The notes under the pieces are model-generated. The model ran no database searches and was not told the origin of the DNA. It saw only the letters and a program-made list of their open reading frames with translations. From contig JANSWS010000006.1 in the NCBI GenBank assembly GCA_024743355.1, forward strand, positions 1 to 55,362: a stretch of DNA of 55,362 nucleotides, written 5' to 3'. Both the position numbers and the translations under genes were made by a program. This DNA comes from a bacterium (lineage in GTDB: Bacteria > Planctomycetota > Planctomycetia > Pirellulales > Pirellulaceae). Shown piece after piece: positions 33,082 through 44,200 of this stretch (within the stretch, counting starts at the first letter, position 1; each line of letters starts with the position of its first letter).

Positions 33082-34098
33082 TCAGCGAAGAGGTCTTTGG
33101 GCTAGGTCTCGCAACCAGGGCTCACACCGCTTCCACTCCGACTGCCAATCCAAACTCGGATCGTAGCCGATCAGTTGCTGCGCACGATCGATGGAGAAGT
33201 AGTGCTCCAGAGCCAGCTGGGCTGCCACAAAGCGGGTCATGGGAGGCTCGCTCTGCTTCCCAAGGGCCTTGTATGCGGCTTCCAAACAAGCACCCACCCA
33301 ATACGCCGCCCGATAGGAAAGACCGCCCTTGGGTACCGCCAATCCTGCCGTTGTGAGAATCCGGCTGATCCACTCCCAACATTCGATGGGCTGACCGTCT
33401 GTGATAAAAAGAGATTGCCCATTGAGCCGCGAATCACCCTCCAATAATCGCTGCAGGGCCTGAACATGAGCCCGAGCGGCATTGCTTACGTGCACCACAT
33501 CAATCAGATTCTGGCCGCTGCCTACCCGCCGCAAGCGGCCTTGCCGGGCGCGCTCGATGACGCGGGGAAACAAATGCGGATCCCCCGAACCCCAAATCAG
33601 ATGAGGCCGCAATGCACACGTTGCAACCTTTCCAACCCGAGCCGCTTCCAACACCGCCATTTCAGCCAGCGCCTTCGTTTGGGGATAGAAACACAGCCAC
33701 TTCTTGGGGTAGGGTACATCTTCGTTGACACCAGACTGATGCTGGCCATCAAAAGTCACGCTGGGACTGCTGGTGTACACAAAGGCCCTTAATTGATTGC
33801 GATGGGCCGCCTCGAGCAAGTGCGAAGTCGCCAGCGTATTGACACGATAGTAGTCATCCCAACGTCCCCAGACGCCGGCTTTGGCGGCCGTATGCACGAC
33901 CGCGTCGCAGTCCTTACTGGCTTGCAATACAAGCTCGCGGTCACCAACATCACCTCGAATGACCTCGATCCCTTGCGACTCCCATTCCGGATACGTGCTC
34001 CGGGCCACACCTCGCACCTGATAGCCGGCTTGCAGCAGTTGCCGAACGATCTCCGATCCGAGAAATCCTGCGTAGCCCGTGACTAGAATTCGCGCCAT
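33082..34098 (-). CDS. NAD-dependent epimerase/dehydratase, 3-beta-HSD/OleD-like
   Basis: 338 aa. Extended SDR: ARILVTGYAGFLGSEIVRQL, DAVVHTAAKAGVWG, VYTSSPSVTFDGQHQ, catalytic YPQTK, and ALRPHLIWGSGDPHL. Closest in pattern to the 3-beta-hydroxysteroid dehydrogenase group, which includes OleD (2-alkyl-3-ketoalkanoate reductase of olefin biosynthesis). No oleA, oleB or oleC genes are seen here, so that pathway cannot be claimed. Cytoplasmic. Confidence 0.85.
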   Translation of the reverse strand: MARILVTGYAGFLGSEIVRQLLQAGYQVRGVARSTYPEWESQGIEVIRGDVGDRELVLQASKDCDAVVHTAAKAGVWGRWDDYYRVNTLATSHLLEAAHRNQLRAFVYTSSPSVTFDGQHQSGVNEDVPYPKKWLCFYPQTKALAEMAVLEAARVGKVATCALRPHLIWGSGDPHLFPRVIERARQGRLRRVGSGQNLIDVVHVSNAARAHVQALQRLLEGDSRLNGQSLFITDGQPIECWEWISRILTTAGLAVPKGGLSYRAAYWVGACLEAAYKALGKQSEPPMTRFVAAQLALEHYFSIDRAQQLIGYDPSLDWQSEWKRCEPWLRDLAQRPLR

Positions 34099-34451
34099 TG
34101 GTTTAAAATCTTGTTACCGAATCAGCGAGGCGACCCGAGCAACGATGGAAATGAGAAAGGGACCGGAACACTGGGCCTGATCGAAGCCTGCACTGTCAAT
34201 GCACACAGAACTTCTTGCCGACATCCTATCGAATTGTCCAGGATTGGACATTGCCGGTTTGCGGCAATACCGGGCAGCACCCTCCCATTTCAGCTCCCGG
34301 GCAACTAGCTTGTGCAAGAGGAACATGCCAGTTCGCCATCCCTGGACTAAATCCATCGGTTGGCCAGCAGGATTCGGCCCATTTCGCCGTGCACCGGCCG
34401 CGCTGCGTGGCCTCCGCCCGCTCAGAGTGGGCCCGTGATGAATATCGAAGA
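34099..34451. other. Divergent intergenic region
   Basis: 353 nt between the OleD-like gene and the MoxR gene. A frame upstream of the MoxR start is open but has no coding character. No hairpin or motif stands out. The promoter of the long plus-strand operon should be here. Confidence 0.5.
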
Positions 34452-35510
34452 ATGTCCTGGGAGCCGACCTTGTCACCAGAAATCGACCCACAAACCACCC
34501 CAACATCGCCCCATCCACTTTCCGATGGCGGGGATATCGCCGCAGCCGAAAAGCTACGCGAACTATGCGGGGCGGTACGCCGCGAAGTCGCCAAGGCAGT
34601 GGTGGGCCAGGAAGCCGTGGTGGAGCAGATGCTGATTGCCATGTTGGCGCGGGGACATTGTCTGCTGGAGGGAGTTCCAGGTATCGCCAAAACGCTGATG
34701 ATTCGCTCACTGGCCCGCGCCATGGATCTCAGCTTCCATCGCATCCAGTTCACTCCAGATTTGATGCCCGCCGATATCACCGGTACCGATATCATCCAGG
34801 ATTCCAAAGACACCGGTCATCGCGAACTTGTTTTTGAAGCGGGCCCCATCTTCTCGCAAATTGTGCTGGCCGATGAAATCAATCGCACCCCACCAAAAAC
34901 ACAGGCGGCCCTGTTAGAAGCAATGCAGGAACACGAAGTCACCGTCGGTGGAAAAACCTACCCACTGGCCGAGCCCTTCTTCGTCCTGGCCACACAAAAC
35001 CCCATTGAGCAGGAAGGAACCTATCCCCTGCCTGAAGCACAACGCGATCGATTCCTGTTTCAAGTCGCGGTGGATTATCCGTCGCGAAACGAAGAAGCTG
35101 AAATCATCGATCGCACCACCTCGGACTTCAATTCTTCGATTGAACCTGTGATACACGGCCCGCAAATACTGGAGTTCCAGCGCTTGGTGCGGCGTGTACC
35201 GCTAGCCGACAACGTCAAGCAATGGGTACTTGATCTCGTTCGTGGCTTGCGACCGACGGAAAGCCAACAGTTCGACTGGACCCAGGAAATGCTAGCCTGG
35301 GGGCCGGGACCGAGAGCCAGCCAACAATTGGTTCTGGCCGCCAAAGCACGAGCCCTTCTGCAGGGCCGTTACCACGTGACCCTTTCCGATATACGAGCTT
35401 TGGCTCTGCCTGTTCTGAGGCATCGTATTGTTCTGTCGTTCGCCGCCGAGACCGCCAAATTACAGGCCGACGATCTGATCACCCGCGCGCTCCAAGAATT
35501 GTCCCAATAA
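34452..35510 (+). CDS. MoxR-family AAA+ ATPase
   Basis: 352 aa from ATG 34452. Walker A GVPGIAKT (74-81), Walker B VLADEINR (from 138), sensor [20 protein letters not shown] and PEAQRDRF are the MoxR signature. MoxR ATPases act as chaperones with VWA-domain partners. It opens the long plus-strand operon and is followed by DUF58 and VWA genes, the usual arrangement. The ribosome site is weak (GAAG). Confidence 0.95.
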   Translation: MSWEPTLSPEIDPQTTPTSPHPLSDGGDIAAAEKLRELCGAVRREVAKAVVGQEAVVEQMLIAMLARGHCLLEGVPGIAKTLMIRSLARAMDLSFHRIQFTPDLMPADITGTDIIQDSKDTGHRELVFEAGPIFSQIVLADEINRTPPKTQAALLEAMQEHEVTVGGKTYPLAEPFFVLATQNPIEQEGTYPLPEAQRDRFLFQVAVDYPSRNEEAEIIDRTTSDFNSSIEPVIHGPQILEFQRLVRRVPLADNVKQWVLDLVRGLRPTESQQFDWTQEMLAWGPGPRASQQLVLAAKARALLQGRYHVTLSDIRALALPVLRHRIVLSFAAETAKLQADDLITRALQELSQ

Positions 35511-35573
35511 AGCCGCGGATAACCCGCCCATTTCGCCCAGCCTTGCATCTTCAAATTGGAGCCCCGCTGCATC

Positions 35574-36560
35574 GTGCAACCATCGATCCTCAGCAGCGAA
35601 GACCGCGAAGGAATCGCCCAACTGCAGTATTTCGCCAAGGGCGTCGTCGATGGACTGACCGGCGGACGTCACAGCTCTCCGCACCGCGGTTCCAGTGTGG
35701 AATTCAAGGAGCACCGGGGTTACGCCAAAGGCGATGAAATCAAGTCCATCGACTGGAAGCTGTTCGGCAAGACCGATCGTTTATTCATTCGTCAATATGA
35801 AGACGAGACGAATTTGCCCGCCTGGTTACTGCTGGACCAGAGTGGATCGATGGGCTACGGAGGCAAAGATCCACACCAAATATACAAGCATCAATTTGCA
35901 GTGCGGCTGGCCGCCTGCCTGGCAACGCTGCTGGTTCGTCAACAGGACGCGGTAGGACTGGCCACCTTTGATACGGATATGCGAGCAACCGTGCCACCAC
36001 GTAGCCAACTTTCCCATCTGCATAGCCTGCTACAGTCTTTGGTACAGTCGAAGACACAGGGGGAAACGTCTCTATCAAGAAGCTTGCAGCAAGCGGCCCC
36101 ACGACTGAAACGACGTGGTCTGCTGATCTTGCTTTCGGATTGCTTTGACGAGATCGTGCCTTTCGTTCAAGCAATGCAGTACTTTCGTCACGCCGGTCAT
36201 CAGGTCATCGTTTTTCAAATCCTGCATCGTGATGAAGTAGAATTTCCGTTCCGCGAAAGAACCCAATTTCGGTCCCTGGAACGCTTCGGAGAGCATACCG
36301 TTGACCCACGTAGCATAAGGCAGAGCTACCTCAGTAAATTTTCCGAGTTTCAGCAAGAACTGCTTACGAACGCAATGCGACTGCAAGTCGAATGGGTGAC
36401 CTGCACGAGCGATGCATCCTGCGGACAGCTGCTGGCGGAATTCTTCAACACAAGAAATTCTGGGAAACGCGGGACCGACACCGGAACTCTCCGCCATCAA
36501 TTTGTGAACCATCGCCAGTCAGCCAGCACGCATGCGCGTGCAGATGGAGGCCAGCCGTGA
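35574..36560 (+). CDS. DUF58-domain protein
   Basis: 328 aa. SSVEFKEHRGYAKGDEIKSI followed by DWKLFGKTDRLFIRQYEDET is the DUF58 core; LLLDQSGSMG gives a VWA-like metal site (DxSxS). DUF58 proteins are regular partners of MoxR ATPases. GTG 35574 was chosen with GGAG 12 nt upstream; TTG 35556 is an alternative. Its stop overlaps the GTG of the next gene (GTGA), so translation is coupled. Confidence 0.9.
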   Translation: MQPSILSSEDREGIAQLQYFAKGVVDGLTGGRHSSPHRGSSVEFKEHRGYAKGDEIKSIDWKLFGKTDRLFIRQYEDETNLPAWLLLDQSGSMGYGGKDPHQIYKHQFAVRLAACLATLLVRQQDAVGLATFDTDMRATVPPRSQLSHLHSLLQSLVQSKTQGETSLSRSLQQAAPRLKRRGLLILLSDCFDEIVPFVQAMQYFRHAGHQVIVFQILHRDEVEFPFRERTQFRSLERFGEHTVDPRSIRQSYLSKFSEFQQELLTNAMRLQVEWVTCTSDASCGQLLAEFFNTRNSGKRGTDTGTLRHQFVNHRQSASTHARADGGQP

Positions 36561-38818
36561 GCTTCCTCAATGCCACTCTGTTGACTGGCGGATTGGCCTT
36601 TCTGATTCCGCTGTGCATTCACTTGCTCAATCGAACGCGAGTTCGTCACGTCGATTGGGGAGCCATGCATTTACTGCAAGCTGCCATTCAGCAAAACCAT
36701 CGAAGCCTGCAGTGGAAATCATGGTTGCTCTTGCTACTCCGCTGTTGCATTCCAATTCTTCTGGCGCTATGTCTGGCCCGACCCGTGTTGACTTCTATCC
36801 GTTCAACATGGGCTCAGGGGGCGCAATCATTGTTATTTCTTGTCGACGATAGCCTTTCCATGGGACAGATCCAGGCACAGGTGTCCGGTGATGGGATTAG
36901 TTTTCTGAGCTCCATGGCCGACCAATGTGCGTCTATAGCCGCGTCCCAACCGGACTCTGAAAAACACCTGTGGACGACCAGCTGCCTCCAAGATGCGCGG
37001 CCGCTGACGTCTACCAAGGATCCCCAAGAGTTGGCCAACGCTCTCGATCAATTGCGGGCCGAGGCAGGTTCACTAGATCCTCTGAAACACCTGAGGCATG
37101 CCCTGGAGAAGCTCACCGCATTCAGCACTCCCGGTCGGCATTTGATCTTGGCCAGCGATTTCCGAGTTGCGGATTGGCAGGCCATCTCGGACTCGGATCT
37201 CGAGAGTCTGAGGAGCCTATGTGAGACTCCAGAGGGCCCGTTGCAGATCTCATTGCTGTCGCTTGCGGCAAGTACGAATTCTTCCAATCTCTCGGTTCGT
37301 TTTTCCTCCGCGAACAGCCAGCAAGCCGCTCCCCAACAGCCCTTTTCACTGACGGTCGAAATCACCAATCACGGCTCCGAAGATGTCGAGGATGTCCCAC
37401 TGATACTTGGCGTTGATGGTCAGACGGTAGAACGCCGATCGGTCGACATCGGGGCCGGCGACAGTCGCCAACTTGAATTCGGCTACGAGTTTGCCGATGC
37501 AGGCTGGCACTACGCCGTCAGTCGAATTCTGGAACCATCGGCTACTTGGAAAGACGCCCTGGATTTAGATAACCAAGCCAGCCTTGCGTTTGAGATCGCT
37601 CGGCGCCCCCGAATACTGATCGTCAACCCCGACCGCGGTGCCAACAGCCATTACCTGGAGCTCGCTTTAGCCCCATTCTCATCGCAACAAGCTGAAGGCA
37701 ATCGTTACGAAGTTCTGACCTTGGCACCCGAGGATTGTGCCGACCGAATCCGCCAACTAAAGCCGGAAACCGTCGTCTTAAACGGCGTGCCTCGGCTAGA
37801 CCAGCAAGCCACACAAGAACTACGAGAGTTCGTGCAAGCAGGAGGCGGTCTGCTGGTGTTTCCGTCATCTGACATGGATTCAGACTGGTATCGCACACAA
37901 TCCCAGTCCCTTGCTTTGCTGCCCATGCAATATGGAGCACAGGTGGAGTCGAAGATCGAGGCCGAACTCAAGCGGCAGTTCTTTCAGGTCCCTGATCTTC
38001 AAGTATTCAACGGACTCGAGGCGGGGAATCTGTACGAGTTGCGATTTTCCCGCTGGCGGGTGCTGTCACCAATTGCTCCGACGGTGGACGAAGCCAGCCC
38101 GGCAGACGGAACATCCAGCCGTCCGGCAACCATTTTGGAATTGACCGATGGAACGCCGATGGTCGTATCGCATCGCTTCGGCCGCGGGATCGTCATTCAA
38201 GTCGCCAGCTCGCTGGACGAACGATGGGGTAATCTTCCCCAGAAGCCTGTTTTCGTTCCCTGGTTGCAGCAATTGCTGCAATCCACTCTGACACGCCCCG
38301 ATTCGGCTAATCTGCGACCCGATGAATCCGCGTTTCTGCGACTCATTGATCGCGTCAATTCTCAGCGACAAGTGACTCTCGGCAGCCCGCGGAGCATTGA
38401 GATTTCCCAGCTTCCCGACATGAAAGCCATCGCTTCGCGAAGAATTGAGGCCGCTGAGCGCAGCCTGCAACTCGAGCCGCTCAAGCGTGTGGGGCTTTTT
38501 CGCTTGGATCTGGCCGCCAGCTCCTCGGAAAACAGGGCCGGTCAGCCCTTATCCCGCGAAATCACCCCGCCGCTTCTCAGTGTGAACGCCGCAGCCAAGG
38601 AATCGGAACTTCGACAGCTAAGTCCGCAGGAACTGCGTCGACTTTCCAATCGACTTGGGGCAAATCTGCTGCAAAGCTCCGAAGAATTTGAAACCATGTT
38701 GAATCTTCACCGAGCCGGACGCGAGATCTGGCAACCGCTGATAGCTGTGCTGTTGCTGCTACTGTTCGCGGAATCATTGCTATCGAGATCCATTACAAAA
38801 GGTGGATCCGCGGCATGA
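36557..38818 (+). CDS. BatA-type VWA membrane protein
   Basis: 753 aa. GTG 36557 overlaps the DUF58 stop and has GGAGG 6 nt upstream. The start SFLNATLLTGGLAFLIPLCI, HLLNRTRVRHVDWGAMHLL is the two-helix BatA N-terminal domain. A VWA domain with LVDDSLSMGQ (DxSxS) follows; a large periplasmic or cytoplasmic middle and a C-terminal membrane helix (LLLLLFAESLL) complete it. Its stop overlaps the next ATG (ATGA). Confidence 0.88.
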   Translation: MSFLNATLLTGGLAFLIPLCIHLLNRTRVRHVDWGAMHLLQAAIQQNHRSLQWKSWLLLLLRCCIPILLALCLARPVLTSIRSTWAQGAQSLLFLVDDSLSMGQIQAQVSGDGISFLSSMADQCASIAASQPDSEKHLWTTSCLQDARPLTSTKDPQELANALDQLRAEAGSLDPLKHLRHALEKLTAFSTPGRHLILASDFRVADWQAISDSDLESLRSLCETPEGPLQISLLSLAASTNSSNLSVRFSSANSQQAAPQQPFSLTVEITNHGSEDVEDVPLILGVDGQTVERRSVDIGAGDSRQLEFGYEFADAGWHYAVSRILEPSATWKDALDLDNQASLAFEIARRPRILIVNPDRGANSHYLELALAPFSSQQAEGNRYEVLTLAPEDCADRIRQLKPETVVLNGVPRLDQQATQELREFVQAGGGLLVFPSSDMDSDWYRTQSQSLALLPMQYGAQVESKIEAELKRQFFQVPDLQVFNGLEAGNLYELRFSRWRVLSPIAPTVDEASPADGTSSRPATILELTDGTPMVVSHRFGRGIVIQVASSLDERWGNLPQKPVFVPWLQQLLQSTLTRPDSANLRPDESAFLRLIDRVNSQRQVTLGSPRSIEISQLPDMKAIASRRIEAAERSLQLEPLKRVGLFRLDLAASSSENRAGQPLSREITPPLLSVNAAAKESELRQLSPQELRRLSNRLGANLLQSSEEFETMLNLHRAGREIWQPLIAVLLLLLFAESLLSRSITKGGSAA

Positions 38819-41175
38819 TGTCCCTTGTGTTCAACAGCAACTGGCCAGTGATGTGGGGGCTGCTTCTGGCTACCGGGCTGGGATTGTTTGGATGGCTACT
38901 AAGTCGCCGGGAGACGCGGCAAACGACACGTCCGTGGAGTTGGTTGCTGCCGCTACTGCGAGGCCTATCGATCACGCTTCTTGCACTGACCCTGATGGAG
39001 CCGACCGTGCGTCATCTATCTGTGGAAGGGCAGCCCAGTAAGCTGGTGTTTGCGATCGATGCCTCACAGAGCATGCAATTGTTCGATGATTCCAAGGATG
39101 TTTCCAACAGGCTCTCGCGATTTGAGCGGGTAACATCGGCGCTCATCGGTCCAACCTCATCCACCGCAGAGACCAATTCTGCGGAAGGTACCGCCGATGA
39201 ACCAACGGCTCAAAGCGAGCCGGGTTTATTGGAAGAGCTGGCCGACCGCTTCGATATCGTTGTCCATCGCATTGACCAAGCCGGAACCACGCCATTGATA
39301 TGGGACTTGCGGGCCGTCAAGGCCGATAAAGCGACGCCTCTGACGAAGGCGAAACCGCAGCAGTTCTCGCCTACTACATCCATCGGCGACGCGCTGGTCA
39401 ATTTGGCCCAGGTATACGGGAGCGATACATCGACTCAACACACCATGCTGGTCTTGATGAGCGATGGGCAAAGCAACGCAGGAATGCCAACCCTCACGGC
39501 GGCTGAACAACTTGCCAGTCAGAACTTGCCCCTGTTCACCGTTGGTTATGGCAGCTCAGAAGCAGCAACCGACGTGGCACTTCTGGCCACCAGATTGCCC
39601 GAACAGGTTTTTGCCGAGGAAACGCTGGCCGGAACGCTGACCGTGCGTGAAAGAACCCCCGTTGGTGATCCCTACCGTTTGGAAATTCACTTTGAATCAC
39701 AACTACTTTGGGAAACTGAAATTGTTTCGCAGTCCGAGCAGCAACGAGAGATTCCGTTCACGTTCCCAGTCAGAAAAATTCTTGAGACGGCTCAAAGCCG
39801 ACAAAGCCGCAACGTTGATTTCGCAGTTCTGCCCGTCAAGCTAGAGGTCCAGTTGCAGTACGATTTGGATTCACAATCGGCCAATGACCGCGCGAATTGC
39901 TTTACTTCGATCTCCGTTCAAAAGTCGCGCGTGCTCTTGCTTGATGGCCGTAGTCGTTGGGAAACACGCTACCTGAAGAACCTACTGCAGCGCGATGCCG
40001 CTTGGGAACTCACGGCCTGCATCGGAAACCCCAACACAACCGACCTTCCACCCAATTTCCCCGATAGTCGTGAAGAGCTGTTCAAGTTTGACTTGATGAT
40101 CCTGGGAGAGGTCGATGCCGAGCTGCTAGGTAGCCAGCGATTGAAGTGGATCAAAGAGTTCGTCGCGGATCGCGCAGGAGGCCTGATAATCTGTGACGGC
40201 AATCGCGGCCATCTGCGGGATCCTGGCTACCAGCCGCTGTCGGAGGTGTTTCCCATACGGTGGCTTACTTCACGAGAATCGCGGCTGGAAAGCCGTGCCG
40301 TCCCGACTGCAAGCGGTTCCGAACTTCAGGCCTTGCAGCTGGCCGAAGACATGGGCTCGCTTTGGCCACAACTGAGTCCGCTGCAAAATGTAGCCATGGT
40401 GACTGCATTGCCGGGCGCGGAGATTCTGCTCGACGCAGAGAACACCGTCGGCCGATCACCTCTACTGGTCTATCGGCAGTTTGGCGCGGGACGCGTGCTA
40501 TACCTGGCCAGCGATGACCTTTGGCGATGGCGTTTCAAAGCTCCCGATGGTGTTCACACTCGCTTATGGAACCAACTGGCAAAATGGATCATGGACCAAC
40601 CGCTTTACGTCCAAGGCGAGTTTGTTTCGTTGGACTCAGGCGCCGCCCGCTACTTCCCCGATGAGACGATTGAGATTCGCTGCCAGCTGCGCGACAACAA
40701 CGGCAATCCCCAAGCAGCCGTCGCGGCGACCGCCGTTGTTCGCAGAGTAAGCGACAGTGGTGACTTCGAGTCCCCGATCCGATACCCCTTGCAAAGTTCC
40801 AAGATAGCCGGCAGCTATCAGACTACTCTCGAAGGGCTGCCTGAGGGTGACTATCAAGTGCAGATAGAGGCACCTGGTTTTTCACGCGATGCCTTGAATG
40901 TTGCTACTGGTTTCACGGTAGCCTCGGATAGTAGCGACGAATACAGGCACGCCGATTGCCAAGAATCCTTGCTGCGCGCACTGGCCGAGGAAACGGGCGG
41001 CGAGTATTTTCCGGAAGCGGATCTTCATTCCTTGGTTTCGCATTTAAAGCCGCTCAGCCATGGCCAGTACAAACTGAACCTGAATCCGGTCTGGCCAACC
41101 TTTACCTGGTTCACTGTGGCTATCGCCCTCCTCAGCTTAGAATGGCTCTTGAGGAAGCGTGCAGGCCTCGTTTAA
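38815..41175 (+). CDS. VWA-domain membrane protein
   Basis: 786 aa. Two N-terminal helices (WGLLLATGLGLFGWLL and LLPLLRGLSITLLALTLMEP), a VWA domain with KLVFAIDASQSMQLFDD, a glutamine-amidotransferase-like region (VSVQKSRVLLLDGRSRWE-like, ILGEVDAELLGSQRLKWIKE) and a C-terminal helix (FTWFTVAIALLSLEWLLRK). This layout is common in planctomycete MoxR/BatA operons. Coupled to the preceding gene by a 4-nt overlap. Confidence 0.88.
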   Translation: MMSLVFNSNWPVMWGLLLATGLGLFGWLLSRRETRQTTRPWSWLLPLLRGLSITLLALTLMEPTVRHLSVEGQPSKLVFAIDASQSMQLFDDSKDVSNRLSRFERVTSALIGPTSSTAETNSAEGTADEPTAQSEPGLLEELADRFDIVVHRIDQAGTTPLIWDLRAVKADKATPLTKAKPQQFSPTTSIGDALVNLAQVYGSDTSTQHTMLVLMSDGQSNAGMPTLTAAEQLASQNLPLFTVGYGSSEAATDVALLATRLPEQVFAEETLAGTLTVRERTPVGDPYRLEIHFESQLLWETEIVSQSEQQREIPFTFPVRKILETAQSRQSRNVDFAVLPVKLEVQLQYDLDSQSANDRANCFTSISVQKSRVLLLDGRSRWETRYLKNLLQRDAAWELTACIGNPNTTDLPPNFPDSREELFKFDLMILGEVDAELLGSQRLKWIKEFVADRAGGLIICDGNRGHLRDPGYQPLSEVFPIRWLTSRESRLESRAVPTASGSELQALQLAEDMGSLWPQLSPLQNVAMVTALPGAEILLDAENTVGRSPLLVYRQFGAGRVLYLASDDLWRWRFKAPDGVHTRLWNQLAKWIMDQPLYVQGEFVSLDSGAARYFPDETIEIRCQLRDNNGNPQAAVAATAVVRRVSDSGDFESPIRYPLQSSKIAGSYQTTLEGLPEGDYQVQIEAPGFSRDALNVATGFTVASDSSDEYRHADCQESLLRALAEETGGEYFPEADLHSLVSHLKPLSHGQYKLNLNPVWPTFTWFTVAIALLSLEWLLRKRAGLV

Positions 41176-41274
41176 TTTTGGTGGGACACGTCCATCAGAC
41201 AATTCGTAGGGCCACCTATTGGACCGGCTTTCCATGAACCGCATTTCCCCGCCTACTGAAAAATCATCGCGGCG

Positions 41275-44200
41275 ATGGTCATGACACCACCGGACAACAG
41301 ATTCCAGCATTTCGGCACGATGGCGAGTGCCCCGTCTTGGCCTTTGGACTTGGCGGCATCTTCGACGGAAATGGATCCGATTACCGAACAAAGGTTGGCT
41401 GAATTTCGTTCGCGGCGACAGGGCTTGCGGCTTTGGAGGGGCGCCTCGCTCGCCTTGGGCTTCTCCGTCGGCGGCTTGCTAATATGCTTGCTGGCCGAGT
41501 CACTTTCGGAACAAGCTTGGGTGCACTGGATCTGCGCCTTGGTGACTTACGGAATTTTGCTCTCTGCCGTGATCTGCCTCATCGTCATTCCACTCTGTAA
41601 GTCAACGTCGCTGTCCGCCGACGCCCGGCGTCTGGAAAGACTCGAACCTCGACTTAAAGACTCGCTGCTCTCCGCGATTGAGCTATCCGACGACGCGTCG
41701 ATCACAAACGGTACGTCCGCCGAGTTTCGGGCGGAGCTACAGAGGCAGGTTGCAGACACCATGGAAATGGTCGATGTCCGTAATCTGCTGCCCTGGCAAT
41801 TGATTCGGCGCCCCCTGAGGATCGGAGCTGGTGCAGCTGCCCTTTTGCTGCTGCTGTGCTGCGTTCCGCAGTTGCACTTACCGCATCGAATAGCCCGGAC
41901 ACTCCTCCCATTTGCGAATTTGGGACGTGCCACCAACCTGGTGATTCACATAGAACGTCCCGCGCCGCCCAACCAGCACCTGCCGCGAGGGGACGTTGTC
42001 GCAATCACGGCCAGAATCAGCGGTGGTCAGCCCAATCGCGTGTGGTTGGAACGACGTGACGAGCATGGATCGCAGCGGCAGGAGATGCTGCCGCTTAAAA
42101 CTCGTTCTCGCGAGCCATCGCGCAGAAGCGACGCGTGGTGGTCGCCGGATGAGTCACGATTTGAGTCGACTTGCCCAGCGGATGCCCCGCGACTGGAATA
42201 CCGGGTGCTGGCCGACGGAGCAGCTTCTCCTTGGTACGAACTACGTACCGACGTTCGGCCTGGTGTAGACCAGTTCGAGCTCGCCGTGTCGCCGCCCAGC
42301 TACACGGGCTTGCCAACGGAGATCTTCACTCAGGAGCATGGAAGCATTCAGGCCTTGAGAGGCTCGCATCTACGGCTGGCAATCCGTGTCAACCAACAAC
42401 TCGCCAGGGCTGAGATCCGCTGGCAGGACAGTGAAAGCGATAGCAGTACCCAGGATCTGCAGTGGGATGCCGACAGTGAGCAGTATGTTACCGACGTCGA
42501 GCTGGGAGATTCACGAAAGTATCGTCTGCTTCTGCAGAGCGCTGAAACTGGATTTACCAACGCCTTTAGCCCCAGCTACCAAATTACCGCCTTGGCAGAT
42601 AATCCACCGCAAATCCAATGGCTGGATCCCATCGATTCTTCGATAATCGCCGCCTCTCATGAATTGCTGTCGATGACGGTGATTGCCAGCGATGACATGC
42701 CGCTCAACTCATTGCAACTTCAAAGTAGGCAAAGCGAGGCAGATCCGTGGGAAGACGTTGGACCGCCCAAACACCTCGATTCCACCGCCCATGATGACAC
42801 CTCACCGCGCGGCTCAGAAATGGACGGAGAGGCTAAATCGGCTGAAAAGTCGCCGATAACGGGCGGGCATCGTGTTCAGCAAGCCTGCACCTTTACGTAC
42901 GACCTGCAAACATCCGAGCTACAGTCCGGAGATACGATTCAATTTCGCGTTAGAGCGCAAGCCTTAAACGAAGAGTACGCTGCATCCACGCCACTGAACT
43001 TGACTATTTCCTCGCTTTCTTTGGACCTCACTGCCTCGCAGGCGGAAGTTCACCGAGCCGAGGTAGCGGCTCGCTTGCAAAGGATGTCAACCGAACTGCA
43101 ATCGAAGTTCCCTTCGGCTGACGGGGCGGATTCTGCTTTGCCTGCCGCAGAACTGCAGGAATGGACCGCTCGTTGGAAAGCCGGTGCTGAAGATCTGCTG
43201 CTCGCCGCACAGATCGCGGCAAGCAGCTGTGACGAATGGGTCGACAATTGGGAAATGCGGCAAATTGCCGAGCTGACTACGCAGTGGATTCACCTGGCGG
43301 ATCAGATTTCGTTGGGTGAGGAAATTGCCGAGGACAGACTGCGGGCGCAAAGCCAAACCATCGCGGTGACTGCCGAGCACGCCCGGGCCATGGTTGCACA
43401 TGATTTTGCGGAGCGTCACGCCCGCTTGATGCATACTCTCGCCGGAGCCATGGTCGCAATGACTGAGGATACGTCCGCGGACGTGGAGCGTTTGATGCGA
43501 CGTCAAGCAGCACTAGGAAAACAGCTCGAGGATGTATTAGCCTCGCTGTCAGCCTATTCAGCGCATCTCCATCCTGCAGCCCATTCCGCTATGCGGCAAT
43601 TGGCCGAGCGACTCACGGGCCTCCAAGAACGGATGGAAAGCCCCACCATCAGCACGCAGGCTGAAACCTTGCGCGAACTCGCCAGGTCCTATGCCAAACA
43701 ACTGCAGGACGCCAGTTTGCTCTCGCGTTTGGACGCCAAGCTCTCCGAACGCATCGGCCAAGCCCATCGCTTTCTCGATCAAAACGTTCAACTCAGCGCC
43801 CGCTTGGTAGCGGACCAAGTACGCGCGTCCGACTCCGCAGACAGCGCAAACCTGCCTCCAACTCAGTACGCAAGTCGCTTCGAGCCAGTTTTGATTCAGA
43901 TGTCTCAGCGACGGAGCATCCGTCGGCTGGGGCCTCCCGGCAGCCCTTTCGAGTCCAGCATGCTGGGCTACGCGCGACGCGGCATGCAGGCCATTCTGCA
44001 AAGCAGCGATTCCGTGCGGCAGAAGCAACAGGCATTACTTTCCCTGGCAGATGCTCTCCTGGTGATAGAACTGGGTGGTGAGCTTCGACAAGCCTTGACC
44101 ATGACGGAGGACTTGCTTGAGCGCGAGAGCTGGAGCTTTCGCAACACGGCCACATGGACCGAAGTTCCCCGAATTTGGGCCGCCACCCGCGCAAGACTGG

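Noticed and set aside
33082-34098. Olefin (ole) hydrocarbon biosynthesis locus
   Set aside because: Only an OleD-like reductase is present; oleA, oleB and oleC genes are absent from the window.
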